Shown: one piece after another, positions 53,726-61,923 of the stretch
How the letters are laid out: each line of letters starts with the position of its first letter
Numbering within the stretch: position 1 is the first letter of the stretch
Translations under genes and position numbers: made by a program
The notes under the pieces: model-generated
The model's database searches: none
What the model saw: only the letters and a program-made list of their open reading frames with translations
What the model was told of the DNA's origin: nothing
Assembly: GCA_964645405.1 (NCBI GenBank)
Contig: CAZYCA010000044.1
Coordinates: forward strand, 310,001 to 374,000
Reading direction: 5' to 3'
Source: JAMWDF01 sp964645405
GTDB taxonomy: Bacteria; Ratteibacteria; UBA8468; B48-G9; DSTR01
Length of the DNA: 64,000 nt

Positions 53726-53980
53726 TCTGCTGTCCCCAATCCCCTATGAACGGGTCAGGTCATTTGGTGGTCAGTGCTGAAGATCTGAAGGTGATAGTTG
53801 TCAGTTAAAGCCCTTTTTGAAAACTCCATAGAAGCTTACCAACAGCTCTTCAGCTCTTCAGCTCTGCTGTTCCCAATCCCCTATGAACGGGTCAGGTCAT
53901 TGGGTGGTCAGTGCTGAAGATCTGAAGGTGATAGTTGTCAGTTAAAGCCTTTTTTGAAAACTCCATAGAAGCTTACCAAC
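53726..53980. repeat. Tandem 118-bp direct repeat carrying CRISPR-repeat cores
   Basis: 53726-53843 and 53863-53980 are identical at 115 of 118 positions, offset by 137. Each contains a 28-base core identical to the CRISPR repeat (53737-53764 and 53874-53901), followed by the left end of the IVP element and the last 13 codons of the IVP gene. The left copy is therefore an internally deleted element, joined directly to the right-end sequence (53844-53866). Confidence 0.9.
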
Positions 53981-54322
53981 TTCGTCAATGAGTTGCTCAA
54001 TATTATCAATGCTGCTCGTTACATAACCGAGCTTCTTAGAAAAAGTCAATAAATATTCTGTCTCTGCAAGTGAACCTAAAGCAATGTCAATGAATCTGCT
54101 TAACTCTTTTCTGCTTTTCCTGTTGTATCCCTCAACAATATTGGTAGGAATGGAAAGGACTGCCCTTCGTATCTGGAAGGTAAGGGCAAAGAGTTCTTCC
54201 TTTGGGAATTTGCTTGTTAACTGATAGACCTTAAAAGCAAGTTCATCAGCCTTCTGCCACACAATCAGATTTTTGTAGTTAGCCATTGGTTACCTCAGGA
54301 CTTCAGCTCTTCGGCTCTGCCG
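53902..54322 (-). mobile_element. IVS-like element carrying a four-helix-bundle (IVP) gene
   Basis: The stretch between CRISPR-repeat copies 2 and 3. Its ends are imperfect inverted repeats: 53909-53927 and 54301-54319 match at 16 of 19 positions (CAGTGCTGAAGAtCTGAAG type). Inside is one gene for a 23S rRNA intervening-sequence-type protein. 23S rRNA intervening sequences have the same plan (complementary ends, S23/IVP gene), but this copy is not in an rRNA gene. An internally deleted sibling lies at 53765-53872. Element status is inferred. Confidence 0.6.
53942..54286 (-). CDS. Four-helix-bundle protein, 23S rRNA IVP / S23 family
   Basis: 114 residues. YKNLIVWQKADELAFKVYQLT, given as YKNLIVWQKADEL and AFKVYQLT, FPKEELFALTFQIRRA, SIPTNIVEGYNRKS and IALGSLAETEYLL are the family's conserved pieces. 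Basic surface and homopentameric four-helix bundles are known for the family; the function is not. Related to Avd proteins of diversity-generating retroelements, but no reverse transcriptase is present. The gene sits between CRISPR-repeat copies. Confidence 0.93.
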   Translation of the reverse strand: MANYKNLIVWQKADELAFKVYQLTSKFPKEELFALTFQIRRAVLSIPTNIVEGYNRKSRKELSRFIDIALGSLAETEYLLTFSKKLGYVTSSIDNIEQLIDEVGKLLWSFQKRL

Positions 54323-54657
54323 TTCCCAATCCCCTATGAACGGGTCAGGTCATTCTGACAGCATGCAGGACCTGATAAGGTCCATAAAAGGTAAGGTGTC
54401 GCAATCCCCTATGAACGGGTCAGGTCATTCTGACTTTGCGGCACTGCAAAAATTGCGTGAGTCAGTAAAAGCGTCGCAATCCCCTATGAACGGGTCAGGT
54501 CATTCTGACGGAAAATGGGAAATCACTCTTGGATGCGACCCTGAGGTCGCAATCCCCTATGAACGGGTCAGGTCATTCTGACCCTTTTGGTATGCCATCG
54601 GCACGCTTGTGTCGATGGACGTCGCAATCCCCTATGAACGGGTCAGGTCATTCTGAC
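54323..54657 (-). CRISPR. CRISPR array, five 37-bp repeats and four spacers
   Basis: Repeats at 54323-54359 (two mismatches at one end), 54398-54434, 54473-54509, 54546-54582 and 54621-54657; the last four are identical. On the plus strand they begin GTCGCAATCCCC and end GGTCATTCTGAC. Spacers are 38, 38, 36 and 38 bp and unrelated. On the minus strand the repeat ends GGGGATTGCGAC, like the ATTGAAAC-type crRNA handle, so transcription is leftwards and the leader is on the right. Two more repeat cores lie at 53737 and 53874. No cas gene is in the window. Confidence 0.93.
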
Positions 54658-54734
54658 TGCGGGCTGTCAAAGAGCTTGTGTATCAACGGAAAAGAACCCC
54701 TTTTCCGCAAATCCCCATTTTTTAACTCCACTTT

Positions 54735-54763
54735 TTTATACAATTTTATTCCCCGTTTGTCAA
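54735..54763 (-). promoter_or_regulatory. CRISPR leader promoter
   Basis: Minus strand TTGACA (54763-54758), 17-bp spacer, TATAAA (54740-54735). Transcription would start near 54728 and enter the first repeat at 54657 after a leader of about 70 bases, agreeing with the repeat orientation. Confidence 0.75.
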
Positions 54764-54791
54764 ATCCCTTCTCCCACAACGGTTTCCACTC

Positions 54792-54833
54792 CCGCAAACC
54801 CCCCCCTGTTTTACCGGAAAAACAGGTTTGCGG
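54792..54833. other. Strong hairpin upstream of the CRISPR promoter
   Basis: CCGCAAACC (54792-54800) pairs with GGTTTGCGG (54825-54833); inner TGTTTT/AAAACA bases extend the stem. It lies between the end of pmbA and the leader promoter. It could insulate the array or be a binding site; no T-run fits a terminator for pmbA. Confidence 0.5.
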
Positions 54834-54881
54834 AAAATCATCAAAAATGAAAAGTGAAAGTTTTACGGACAAAGGCATGAA

Positions 54882-56180
54882 TTAAGGTTTTTCCTGAAAA
54901 CCGAGGATGTCAACATCGTTTATCTGGAGGTAGGGCAGGTAACCGGAAAAGGTAGGTTCTGTTTCCTCAGAGACAGCGACAATGTTTTTCAGCATCTGGA
55001 AAAAGTTGCCGGTAATCATGGTTTGACTTACAGGATGCAGAAGCTGTCCGTTTTCTATATACCACCCTCCCTTGGCTACCCCACTTACTACTCCGTTGAC
55101 AGGACTGATGTTGCCGCTGAAGCGTCTGACAAGAAGGCCTCTGGAGATATTACGGTACATTTCCTTTAAAGAGGAGTTTGGTTTCAGTACAGGACTGTAC
55201 ATTTTCCCGCCAGCGTGGCCGGTGGAAGAAGCGTTTTCTCTTGCGGCAGCATAGGTATCATACAGATAAGAAAGAAGAACTCCTTTTTCTATCACAGTTA
55301 AACTTCTGGTTGGTACTCCTTCACTATCAAAGGAAGCAGACCAGGGCAGTCCTGGACGAAGCGGTTCATCACTGAGGGTCAAAGAAAAAGAAGCTACTGG
55401 CTGGTTAATCTTCCCGGCAAAAGCACTTCTTTTCTCCTGGACATTCCTCGCATAGAGCAGGTACTCCAGAGCGGAAATAAAGTCAGAGACAGTTTCCGGA
55501 CTGAGTAGGAGATAACCGGTGAAAGATGGTATTGTTCTGGCTGCTAATGATTGACAGATGTCCCGGGCTAAACTTAAGGCGTCTTCTTCTATTTTTTCTA
55601 CAATTTTACTCCAGGAAACAGCAGCGTTGATGCGATAGTCAAAGGAAGAAACATTTGTGTTTTCTGCTGCCAGCCCCATAAGAAAGTATCTGGAGCAGGA
55701 CCTGCTTTCTTGTGCCTTCACTCCTCTGGAATTGACGATGTTAAGATGGTGCCAGCTAACCTGTAACATGGCAGAATCAACAGACAGCCGGGTATCGTAC
55801 TTTCTAAAAGTTTCTACCAGACGGTACCCATTCTTTAAAACTTCAGTCAGCTTCACCTCTGTTTCATCGTAAAGGTTTTCTACAGGTTTGATGGGCTGGC
55901 CAGCAGGAAGAATGGCGTAAGGGTCCGGGGTACTTGCTTTCGCCATTTCCACTACTTTATGGCAGCAAGGCAGCAGCAGTTTTTCGTTGTTTGTCGTATA
56001 ACAACCCATCCTGTTTTCTATTATGGCGCGCAGACGGTAAGTGGTTTCTGAGGCAGAATGAAGACTTTTCAAAGTGTTATTCTCAAAAACAACTATCTTA
56101 GTGCAGGAATCAACCCGGAAAACTTCAGCCTCCTGTGCTCCATATCCCTGAATTGCAGTCAGAATGGATTCCAGGTTCAC
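54882..56180 (-). CDS. pmbA: TldE/PmbA-type metalloprotease subunit
   Basis: 432 residues, GTG start with GGAGG upstream. Partner of TldD; it lacks the HExxxH zinc motif, as TldE proteins do, and has the shared C-terminal beta-barrel pieces SGVAKGGWYIENGQLLHPV and MITGNFFQMLKNI (TldD has the parallel VTISGNAFEVL). The TldD-TldE heterodimer trims unfolded peptides such as modified-peptide leaders. Overlaps tldD by 4 bases. Confidence 0.92.
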   Translation of the reverse strand: MNLESILTAIQGYGAQEAEVFRVDSCTKIVVFENNTLKSLHSASETTYRLRAIIENRMGCYTTNNEKLLLPCCHKVVEMAKASTPDPYAILPAGQPIKPVENLYDETEVKLTEVLKNGYRLVETFRKYDTRLSVDSAMLQVSWHHLNIVNSRGVKAQESRSCSRYFLMGLAAENTNVSSFDYRINAAVSWSKIVEKIEEDALSLARDICQSLAARTIPSFTGYLLLSPETVSDFISALEYLLYARNVQEKRSAFAGKINQPVASFSLTLSDEPLRPGLPWSASFDSEGVPTRSLTVIEKGVLLSYLYDTYAAARENASSTGHAGGKMYSPVLKPNSSLKEMYRNISRGLLVRRFSGNISPVNGVVSGVAKGGWYIENGQLLHPVSQTMITGNFFQMLKNIVAVSEETEPTFSGYLPYLQINDVDILGFQEKP

Positions 56181-57559
56181 AGATTTCCTCCGACTTTCAC
56201 CTGGCAGCGCAGGTGAGGACCGCCGGCGTCCACTTTGGCTGGTTGATGTTTACCGCAGTAGCCAGCCCCGCTGTCCAGCAAAAAATCACACCCTACCTTA
56301 TCCACGGAAGAAAGTACCTCAAAGGCATTCCCGGAGATGGTTACACCGGTGACAGGACGGGCAAGTTTTCCATCTTTAATCCACCATGCCTGGTCCACAC
56401 CGAACATAAACTCAGCATTAGCATCTGCCTGTCCTGATTGTCCCAGTCCTTTCAGGTATAGACCGGAAGGCGTCCCGGCAATAATTTCTTCAGGTTTCTC
56501 TACCCCGGGAAGAACATAAGTATTCCGCATTCTGATGAGGGGTTCATCACGGTAGGTGAAAGCCCGGGCATTGCCTGTATTTTTTGCATGAAAAAGCCAG
56601 GCTGTTCTGGAATCATGAAGGTAACCTCTGAGATATCCATTTTCTATAATAACTGCTACCCGGGTCCGGTTACCTTCATCATCCACCAGCAAGACACCGC
56701 TGGCTGCCGGGTCTGTTGCTGGTAAGGGGTCGTCCACAATGCTCACCTGTTCCGCGGCAACCTTCTTCTGCAAAAACTTTCCAGCGATGGAACCTGCGAG
56801 CACAAAATCAGCCTCCACAGTATGACCGATGGCTTCATGAGCAAGAATTCCGACAAGACTGGGATGAAGAACAACTGTGTAGAGACCAGCAGGAACAGGT
56901 TCTGCAGTAAGTTTTTCCACAGCACGGCGCACAGCTTCCTCCGGGACAGATTCAGGTTTTGCATGCCGGAAAAGCTCTTCCCAGCCACCTGTAGCAGAAA
57001 GAGTCATCCTTCCATACTCCAGTCTTGTTCCGTCAGAAGCAAAGGCAAGAGCGCGAAAATCTGCCTTGGTATCCTGATAAGAAACATTAGCTCCAGAGGA
57101 TGTCACAATTATTTTTGTATCCAGCAGCTCTTCGTAACTGGCAGCAGTACTTACAATTTTGCTGGAAAGTTGCCTCATTTTTTCTTCTGTTTTTCTCACC
57201 AGAGAAAGTTTTTCCTCCAGGGAGATACGGGATAAAGGTTTTGTCTGCTGGACAGTTAGATTGGCGGTTACTGGTTCCCCAGCCAGGAGAAATTCCTGCT
57301 GTCTCCCCTGAGCGGATAATGCTGCCTGTTTTGCCTCAGTAAAAGTCTTTTTTAGATTTTCTAAACTGGCATCTGATGTTGTAGAAAACCCCCAGATTCC
57401 ATTTTGTAAAACCCTGATCCCAACCCCTGAGGTATCTGTGGCAGTTAACTGTGTTACCCTGCCGTTTTCCACGCCAATTCTTAGACAGTAGCGGCAATGG
57501 TAACGAACCTGTACTGCCTGTGCTTTACCGGAGGCGATTGTTGCTAAAATTTCTCTCAT
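56177..57559 (-). CDS. tldD: Metalloprotease TldD
   Basis: Catalytic subunit of the TldD/TldE peptidase. 460 residues from the ATG at 57559, seven bases after the radical SAM stop; an upstream in-frame start would overlap that gene by 59 bases. Zinc motif HEAIGHTVEAD near residue 237, later MRNTYVLPG and GLYLKGLGQSGQAD. The gene pair, with a radical SAM gene upstream, could in principle serve peptide maturation, but no precursor peptide was recognised. Confidence 0.93.
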   Translation of the reverse strand: MREILATIASGKAQAVQVRYHCRYCLRIGVENGRVTQLTATDTSGVGIRVLQNGIWGFSTTSDASLENLKKTFTEAKQAALSAQGRQQEFLLAGEPVTANLTVQQTKPLSRISLEEKLSLVRKTEEKMRQLSSKIVSTAASYEELLDTKIIVTSSGANVSYQDTKADFRALAFASDGTRLEYGRMTLSATGGWEELFRHAKPESVPEEAVRRAVEKLTAEPVPAGLYTVVLHPSLVGILAHEAIGHTVEADFVLAGSIAGKFLQKKVAAEQVSIVDDPLPATDPAASGVLLVDDEGNRTRVAVIIENGYLRGYLHDSRTAWLFHAKNTGNARAFTYRDEPLIRMRNTYVLPGVEKPEEIIAGTPSGLYLKGLGQSGQADANAEFMFGVDQAWWIKDGKLARPVTGVTISGNAFEVLSSVDKVGCDFLLDSGAGYCGKHQPAKVDAGGPHLRCQVKVGGNL

Positions 57560-57566
57560 ATCCCTA

Positions 57567-58478
57567 TCATTTTGCCTGAAACTTGTTTCCCTGACAACTG
57601 TTGTGCTCCTGCAACCATTTTTCAATTCCTGCTATGACCTCATTCTTACGGTTGACCCACGAGGGTGCCACAAGCAATTCCGGGCGACATTCTCCGGTAA
57701 GTCTCATGATTATTGTTTCCGGGCTGATAAGTTCTAAAAACTCAGCCGTTAGCTGGATATAGGTAGAAAGGGTGAGAATGGGGAAAGGTTTTTGCTGGAA
57801 ATCTTTTTCCAGAACAGTCCCTTTAATGATGAAGAGAGGATGAATCTTAAGACCATCCAGGCCAAGATTTCCACACTCTCTGGCTGTTTCCCTCATCTCT
57901 TTCTCTCCTTCGCCTGGCAAACCGAGAATTACATGGGCAGCAATCTTCAAAGGTCTTTTTCTTGCCAGCCAGTAGGCTTTCAGAAAGTCAGCGTAGGAGT
58001 GGTTACGGTTCATCAGAAAAAGAGTTCTGTCATGAATACTGGGCAGTCCCAGTTCCAGCCAGACCTCATAATCTGGTGTGTAACTGGCTAAAAGGTCAAT
58101 TTTTTCTTCATCAAGACAATCTGGTCTGGTCCCGACAGCCAGACCAACAATCTCCGGAAATTCTCTGATGACATCATATTTTTCCCGGAGGACTTTTACC
58201 GGTGCATAAGTATTACTGAACGGTTGAAAATAAGCGAGAAACTTTCTCGCCTTATACTTTTTCCGATTGTACTCCATGCTTTTGAGAATCTGCTGTCTCA
58301 AATCACCGGTCATCCTGGCACTCAGGCTGAAGGCGCGGTTGTCACAGAAGTGGCATCCTCCGTATCCAACCGTACCATCACGGTTAGGACAGGTAAAACC
58401 AGCATCCAGGCAGAGACGGTGTACCCGGCAGCCAAATTTTTCCCTTAGATAAACTGAAAATTTTCTGTATAGTGACAT
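57567..58478 (-). CDS. Radical SAM protein, YhcC/TIGR01212 type
   Basis: 303 residues. The cluster motif is C-P-N-R-D-G...GGCHFC (a CxxxxxxxxxxxCxxC spacing) rather than the standard CxxxCxxC, which together with YFQPFSNTYAP, VGTRPDCL and LELGLPS identifies the TIGR01212 family. Function of this family is uncertain; a tRNA- or translation-related role has been suggested elsewhere. ATG at 58478, seven bases after mnmG. Confidence 0.88.
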   Translation of the reverse strand: MSLYRKFSVYLREKFGCRVHRLCLDAGFTCPNRDGTVGYGGCHFCDNRAFSLSARMTGDLRQQILKSMEYNRKKYKARKFLAYFQPFSNTYAPVKVLREKYDVIREFPEIVGLAVGTRPDCLDEEKIDLLASYTPDYEVWLELGLPSIHDRTLFLMNRNHSYADFLKAYWLARKRPLKIAAHVILGLPGEGEKEMRETARECGNLGLDGLKIHPLFIIKGTVLEKDFQQKPFPILTLSTYIQLTAEFLELISPETIIMRLTGECRPELLVAPSWVNRKNEVIAGIEKWLQEHNSCQGNKFQAK

Positions 58479-58485
58479 TTTTTAC

Positions 58486-60297
58486 TCATTTTCTCTTTTT
58501 CAAAGTGTAAAGAAGTAGAGAAATAGCTGCTGGTGTTATTCCAGACAGGCGGGAGGCTTTTCCTAATGTCTGTGGTCTGTACCGGGAAAGCTTTTCTTTC
58601 ACTTCTAAGGAAAGTCCAGGCAGGCTGTGATAATCTAAAGAATCCGGAATGCGAATACTGTCCAGAGCAGCCCAGTTTTTCATTTCCGTCTTCTGCCGCT
58701 GTAAATATGGTTCATACTTAACCTCAATTACTGCCTCTTCCATCACCTCATCAGGAAATTTTTCTCTCAGGTACTCTGACAGGTTTGTCCAATCAAAATC
58801 AGGTTTTCTCAAGCATTCACTCAACAGCATTGTTTTCCCGGAAATTTTCACCTTTGTGTTTTTCAGCAGGGTGATAAGTTTTTCTAACAGTGCTTTTTTT
58901 TGCTGGACCTGTTTCCATCTGTCTGTACTGACCAGTCCTGCCTGATACCCTTTTTCTGTCAGGCGGATATCAGCATTATCTTCTCTCAGAACAAGTCTGT
59001 ATTCCACCCGGGAAGTAAACATGCGGTACGGTTCATTAGTGCCACGGCTGGTCAGGTCGTCAATTAAAACACCGATGTAACTTTCATGCCTGCCAGGGAC
59101 AAGAGGTTCCTTTTTTCTCAGGGTAAGAGAAGCGTTCAAACCAGCAAGCAGTCCCTGTACTGCTGCTTCTTCGTAGCCAGTAGTTCCATTAATCTGACCA
59201 GCCAGATATAAATTTTTTATCTTTTTTGTTTCCAGCGTGGGTAAAAGCTGGGTGGGTTCCACCACGTCATGCTCAATTCCATAGCCGTATCTTAAAAGGC
59301 GCACATTTCCCAGGCCAGCAATGGTGCGGATAAAGGCTTCCTGAATTTCTGGCGGAAGACTGGTGGAAAGACCATTGGGGTAATAAATCCTTCCCTCAGC
59401 ATCTTCCGGTTCCAGAAAAATCTGGTGTCGCGGATGATGACTGAATTTTACCACCTTGTCTTCCAGGGAAGGGCAGTATCTGACTCCGGTGCCGGTAATT
59501 TTCCCTGTGTATAGCGGGCAAAGATGAAGATTTTCTCTGATGATATTATGCGTTTGTTCATTGGTGTAGGTGAGATAACAGGGTAGTTGTCGTACCTTTA
59601 AATTTTTTGAAGAAAAAGAAAGAAATCTGGGTGGTTCATCACCGTACTGGGGAACCAATCTGGAAAAATCAATACTTTTCCCGTCCAGTCTGGCACAGGT
59701 TCCGGTTTTAAAACGAAGAATCTTAAATCCCAGAAATCTTAACTGGCTGGCAAGCTTTTTGCTGGCCTGTCTTTCCTCCAGACGGCCTCCCGGAAAACTC
59801 TTCAGTCCCATATGAATGGTACCGTTAAGAAAAGTGCCAGGGGCAAGGATAATTTTTTCTGCGGTGATAACCTGTTTACTCGCCAGTTGCACTCCTTTCA
59901 CAGTATCTTTTTCCACCAGAATCTGGCTGACCTCTCCTTCCAGAATTGTCAGGTTTGACTGTTGCTGAACAGTTTCCAGCATCAGTCTGGCAAAAAGTGA
60001 CCTGTCCACCTGAACACGGGAAGACCAGACAGCAGGACCTTTTGAGGAGTTGAGTCTCCGGAACTGGATTCCAGACCTGTCTGCTATAGAAGCCATCTGT
60101 CCGCCAAGTGCGTCCAGTTCTTTTACCAGCTGCCCTTTTCCCACGCCTCCCACTGCCGGGTTACAGGACATCAACCCGATACCTTTCAGAGAAAAGGTAA
60201 TGAGGGCAGTCTGGCAGCCAGTCCTGGCAGCAGCCAGGCAAGCCTCACATCCTGCGTGACCGCCGCCCACCACAATCACATCAAATCTTTTAAGCAT
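58486..60297 (-). CDS. mnmG: tRNA uridine-34 carboxymethylaminomethyl synthase MnmG
   Basis: FAD enzyme that with MnmE modifies wobble U34. 603 residues. FAD loop VVGGGHAGCEACLAAARTG, MSCNPAVGGVGKG, GTFLNGTIHMG, YCPSLEDKVVKF, PNGLSTSLP, GQINGTTGYEEAAVQG and TSRVEYRL are GidA signatures. Overlaps the DUF3137 gene by 8 bases. Confidence 0.96.
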   Translation of the reverse strand: MLKRFDVIVVGGGHAGCEACLAAARTGCQTALITFSLKGIGLMSCNPAVGGVGKGQLVKELDALGGQMASIADRSGIQFRRLNSSKGPAVWSSRVQVDRSLFARLMLETVQQQSNLTILEGEVSQILVEKDTVKGVQLASKQVITAEKIILAPGTFLNGTIHMGLKSFPGGRLEERQASKKLASQLRFLGFKILRFKTGTCARLDGKSIDFSRLVPQYGDEPPRFLSFSSKNLKVRQLPCYLTYTNEQTHNIIRENLHLCPLYTGKITGTGVRYCPSLEDKVVKFSHHPRHQIFLEPEDAEGRIYYPNGLSTSLPPEIQEAFIRTIAGLGNVRLLRYGYGIEHDVVEPTQLLPTLETKKIKNLYLAGQINGTTGYEEAAVQGLLAGLNASLTLRKKEPLVPGRHESYIGVLIDDLTSRGTNEPYRMFTSRVEYRLVLREDNADIRLTEKGYQAGLVSTDRWKQVQQKKALLEKLITLLKNTKVKISGKTMLLSECLRKPDFDWTNLSEYLREKFPDEVMEEAVIEVKYEPYLQRQKTEMKNWAALDSIRIPDSLDYHSLPGLSLEVKEKLSRYRPQTLGKASRLSGITPAAISLLLYTLKKRK

Positions 60298-60703
60298 TTT
60301 CCTTTTCTTTTGTTTGCCAGATTCTTATGTTCAGATTCAGAGCATCAACAATTTCTGTACAGAGATAGATATCTTGATAATATTGGTAGATGCTGGTAAA
60401 GTCAAGCAGTGAAGAGAAAAAGTGAGGTTCTAAAAATCCTTTCTCCCAGGAAATGGCTAATCTGAGTGTGGAATTAACGAAAGAAAGATAAATCTGGCGA
60501 CCTGTCTGTCTTTTAAAATTCAGAATCCTGGACATAAGGCTGGTGGAAAGGATATATCTTGCTTCCACCTGGTCACTGCCGTAGACAACAAATTCCTTTT
60601 CAAATTCAGGGTCATCCAGTTTGATGAGTTGGCCACGAAGAACATTCCATGACTGTACACTTTGTGCCAGATGCCCGAAAACTTTCTCCCCGGTATCAGG
60701 CAA
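60290..60703 (-). CDS. DUF3137 protein, C-terminal part after frameshift
   Basis: The second half of a DUF3137 gene. In this frame the open stretch continues upstream to the A9 run at 60744-60752 and reads FADFNKSFSGLTIVLPDTGEKV across the join (given as FADFNKSF, SGLTIVLPDTG), then LIKLDDPEFEKEFVVYGSDQ and VEARYILSTSLMSR, all family pieces. A TTG at 60703 could start it alone, but with no ribosome site. It is not an independent gene; see the N-terminal part. Confidence 0.75.
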   Translation of the reverse strand: MPDTGEKVFGHLAQSVQSWNVLRGQLIKLDDPEFEKEFVVYGSDQVEARYILSTSLMSRILNFKRQTGRQIYLSFVNSTLRLAISWEKGFLEPHFFSSLLDFTSIYQYYQDIYLCTEIVDALNLNIRIWQTKEKENA

Positions 60704-60711
60704 AACAATGG

Positions 60712-61266
60712 TTAGTCCGGAAAAACTCTTGTTAAAATCAGCGAAAAAAAAAGACCCTGGAAAAAAGTGTGGTAGCAGGTATAACTTCCGTGCCTGGTTC
60801 TGAGAGTAACTTTTTGCCGGGCTTTTACTTCGCTGAAGGAAAAGTTTGTCTTGCCCCAGCAGCCAGTAATTAAATCTTCACTGTGGTAGAGGTCAACAGG
60901 CTGGAGAAAAATTCTGCTTTCCTGGAATACTGAAAGGGGGATACCCCGGTCAGGAAAATATTGAAACGAAGGACCAAGCAGGTTCACCAGAGGATTGATA
61001 ACTTTTTGCTTGAATTCCTTTCTGAAGGCAGAGAAATTTTGCTGGATGAAAATAAAGGTTATACCCACAATTGTCCCGGGTACCACCAGGAAAGAAAGAG
61101 TTTCGCGAAAACCGGAAAGCAAAATGAGAAATAAACCTATCAGCAACCCTCCTGTGATGGTAAATACTGCCTGGCACAGCAGTTTTTTTCTTTTTCCTTC
61201 CAGGATTTTCAGTTCTGGCTGGAGGACTGACTGGTAGAATCTTTCCAGTTCTTCCCTGTTTTTCAT
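60712..61266 (-). CDS. DUF3137 membrane protein, N-terminal part (frameshifted)
   Basis: Starts at the ATG at 61266 (AAGG five bases upstream). Two transmembrane helices near residues 35-80, then the conserved soluble domain. The frame leaves the family at FQGLFF and ends in 13 unrelated residues. The plus strand has nine A at 60744-60752; one more base would restore the frame. Sequencing error, mutation or polymerase slippage at the run are all possible. DUF3137 genes commonly accompany lemA, which lies just upstream. Confidence 0.8.
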   Translation of the reverse strand: MKNREELERFYQSVLQPELKILEGKRKKLLCQAVFTITGGLLIGLFLILLSGFRETLSFLVVPGTIVGITFIFIQQNFSAFRKEFKQKVINPLVNLLGPSFQYFPDRGIPLSVFQESRIFLQPVDLYHSEDLITGCWGKTNFSFSEVKARQKVTLRTRHGSYTCYHTFFQGLFFSLILTRVFPD

Positions 61267-61296
61267 AAGAACCTTAAACAACCGCAGAGAAAAACA

Positions 61297-61854
61297 TTAC
61301 TTAGGGGTAAAAAGTTCCTTGACGTTAACATTGGTTTTCTCTGTTTCTGGAAGCTGGAAAAGCACACCCTTTTCCAGCTTCATGAGAGAAGCCAGGATAT
61401 TGGTAGGAAACATCTCTATAGCATTATTCAAATCAGTGACAGCAGCATTGTAAGCTCTTCTGGCTGCAGAGAGTTGTTCTTCAATTTCATTGAGCGCAGC
61501 CTGCAGCTGGAGAAAGTTTTGATTTGCTTTCAGTTCCGGGTAATTCTCCACAGAAACAAAAATTCCCCGCAACATTGCGCTAATTCTGTTATCAATTTCT
61601 ACCTGCTGGTTACTGGAACCCGGACTGGAGATTGCTTTTGCCCTTAACTGGGTAATCGCGGTAAAAGTTTCCTTTTCATGTTCCATATAACGCTGAACCG
61701 TGGCCACGAGATTGGGAATTAAGTCATACCTTTTCTTCAGGAGAACGTCAATGGTAGCAAAAACGTTCCTTACCTGATTTTTCTTCACAATTAAACTGTT
61801 GTAAAGGATAAGAGTAATTACTGCCAGGACTGCCACTATAATCAGAATAGGCAT
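61297..61854 (-). CDS. lemA: LemA family protein
   Basis: 185 residues: N-terminal transmembrane helix (IIVAVLAVITLILY), then the LemA helical domain with NQVRNVFATIDVLLKKRYDL, written here as NQVRNVFATIDV and LLKKRYDLIPNL, ENYPELKAN and AARRAYNAAVTDLN. Role unknown; paired with DUF3137. GGAGG before the ATG. First gene of a packed operon through pmbA. Confidence 0.95.
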   Translation of the reverse strand: MPILIIVAVLAVITLILYNSLIVKKNQVRNVFATIDVLLKKRYDLIPNLVATVQRYMEHEKETFTAITQLRAKAISSPGSSNQQVEIDNRISAMLRGIFVSVENYPELKANQNFLQLQAALNEIEEQLSAARRAYNAAVTDLNNAIEMFPTNILASLMKLEKGVLFQLPETEKTNVNVKELFTPK

Positions 61855-61884
61855 TTTTCTCCTCCAGCTCTTGCCTTTTGCTCT

Positions 61885-61893
61885 ATTATATCA
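61885..61893 (-). promoter_or_regulatory. Extended -10 promoter of the lemA-pmbA operon
   Basis: Minus strand TGATATAAT (TGn plus consensus TATAAT at 61890-61885). No good -35. It lies about 30 bases before the lemA ATG and its GGAGG site. Confidence 0.6.
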
Positions 61894-61923
61894 CCGGGGC
61901 TATCACTTGCTGGTTTTAGCCGG

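Noticed and set aside
53942..54286. Diversity-generating retroelement accessory (Avd)
   Set aside because: The fold is related, but no reverse transcriptase, template repeat or variable target gene is present.
54336..54885. Open frames on the plus strand encoding a repeated Ser-Pro-Met-Asn-Gly-Ser motif
   Set aside because: They are the CRISPR repeats read as codons (37-bp repeat plus 38-bp spacers keep the frame at 75 bp). No ribosome site or family resemblance.
54882..58478. RiPP biosynthetic cluster (radical SAM plus TldD/TldE)
   Set aside because: The radical SAM protein is the housekeeping TIGR01212 type and no precursor peptide or exporter is seen.
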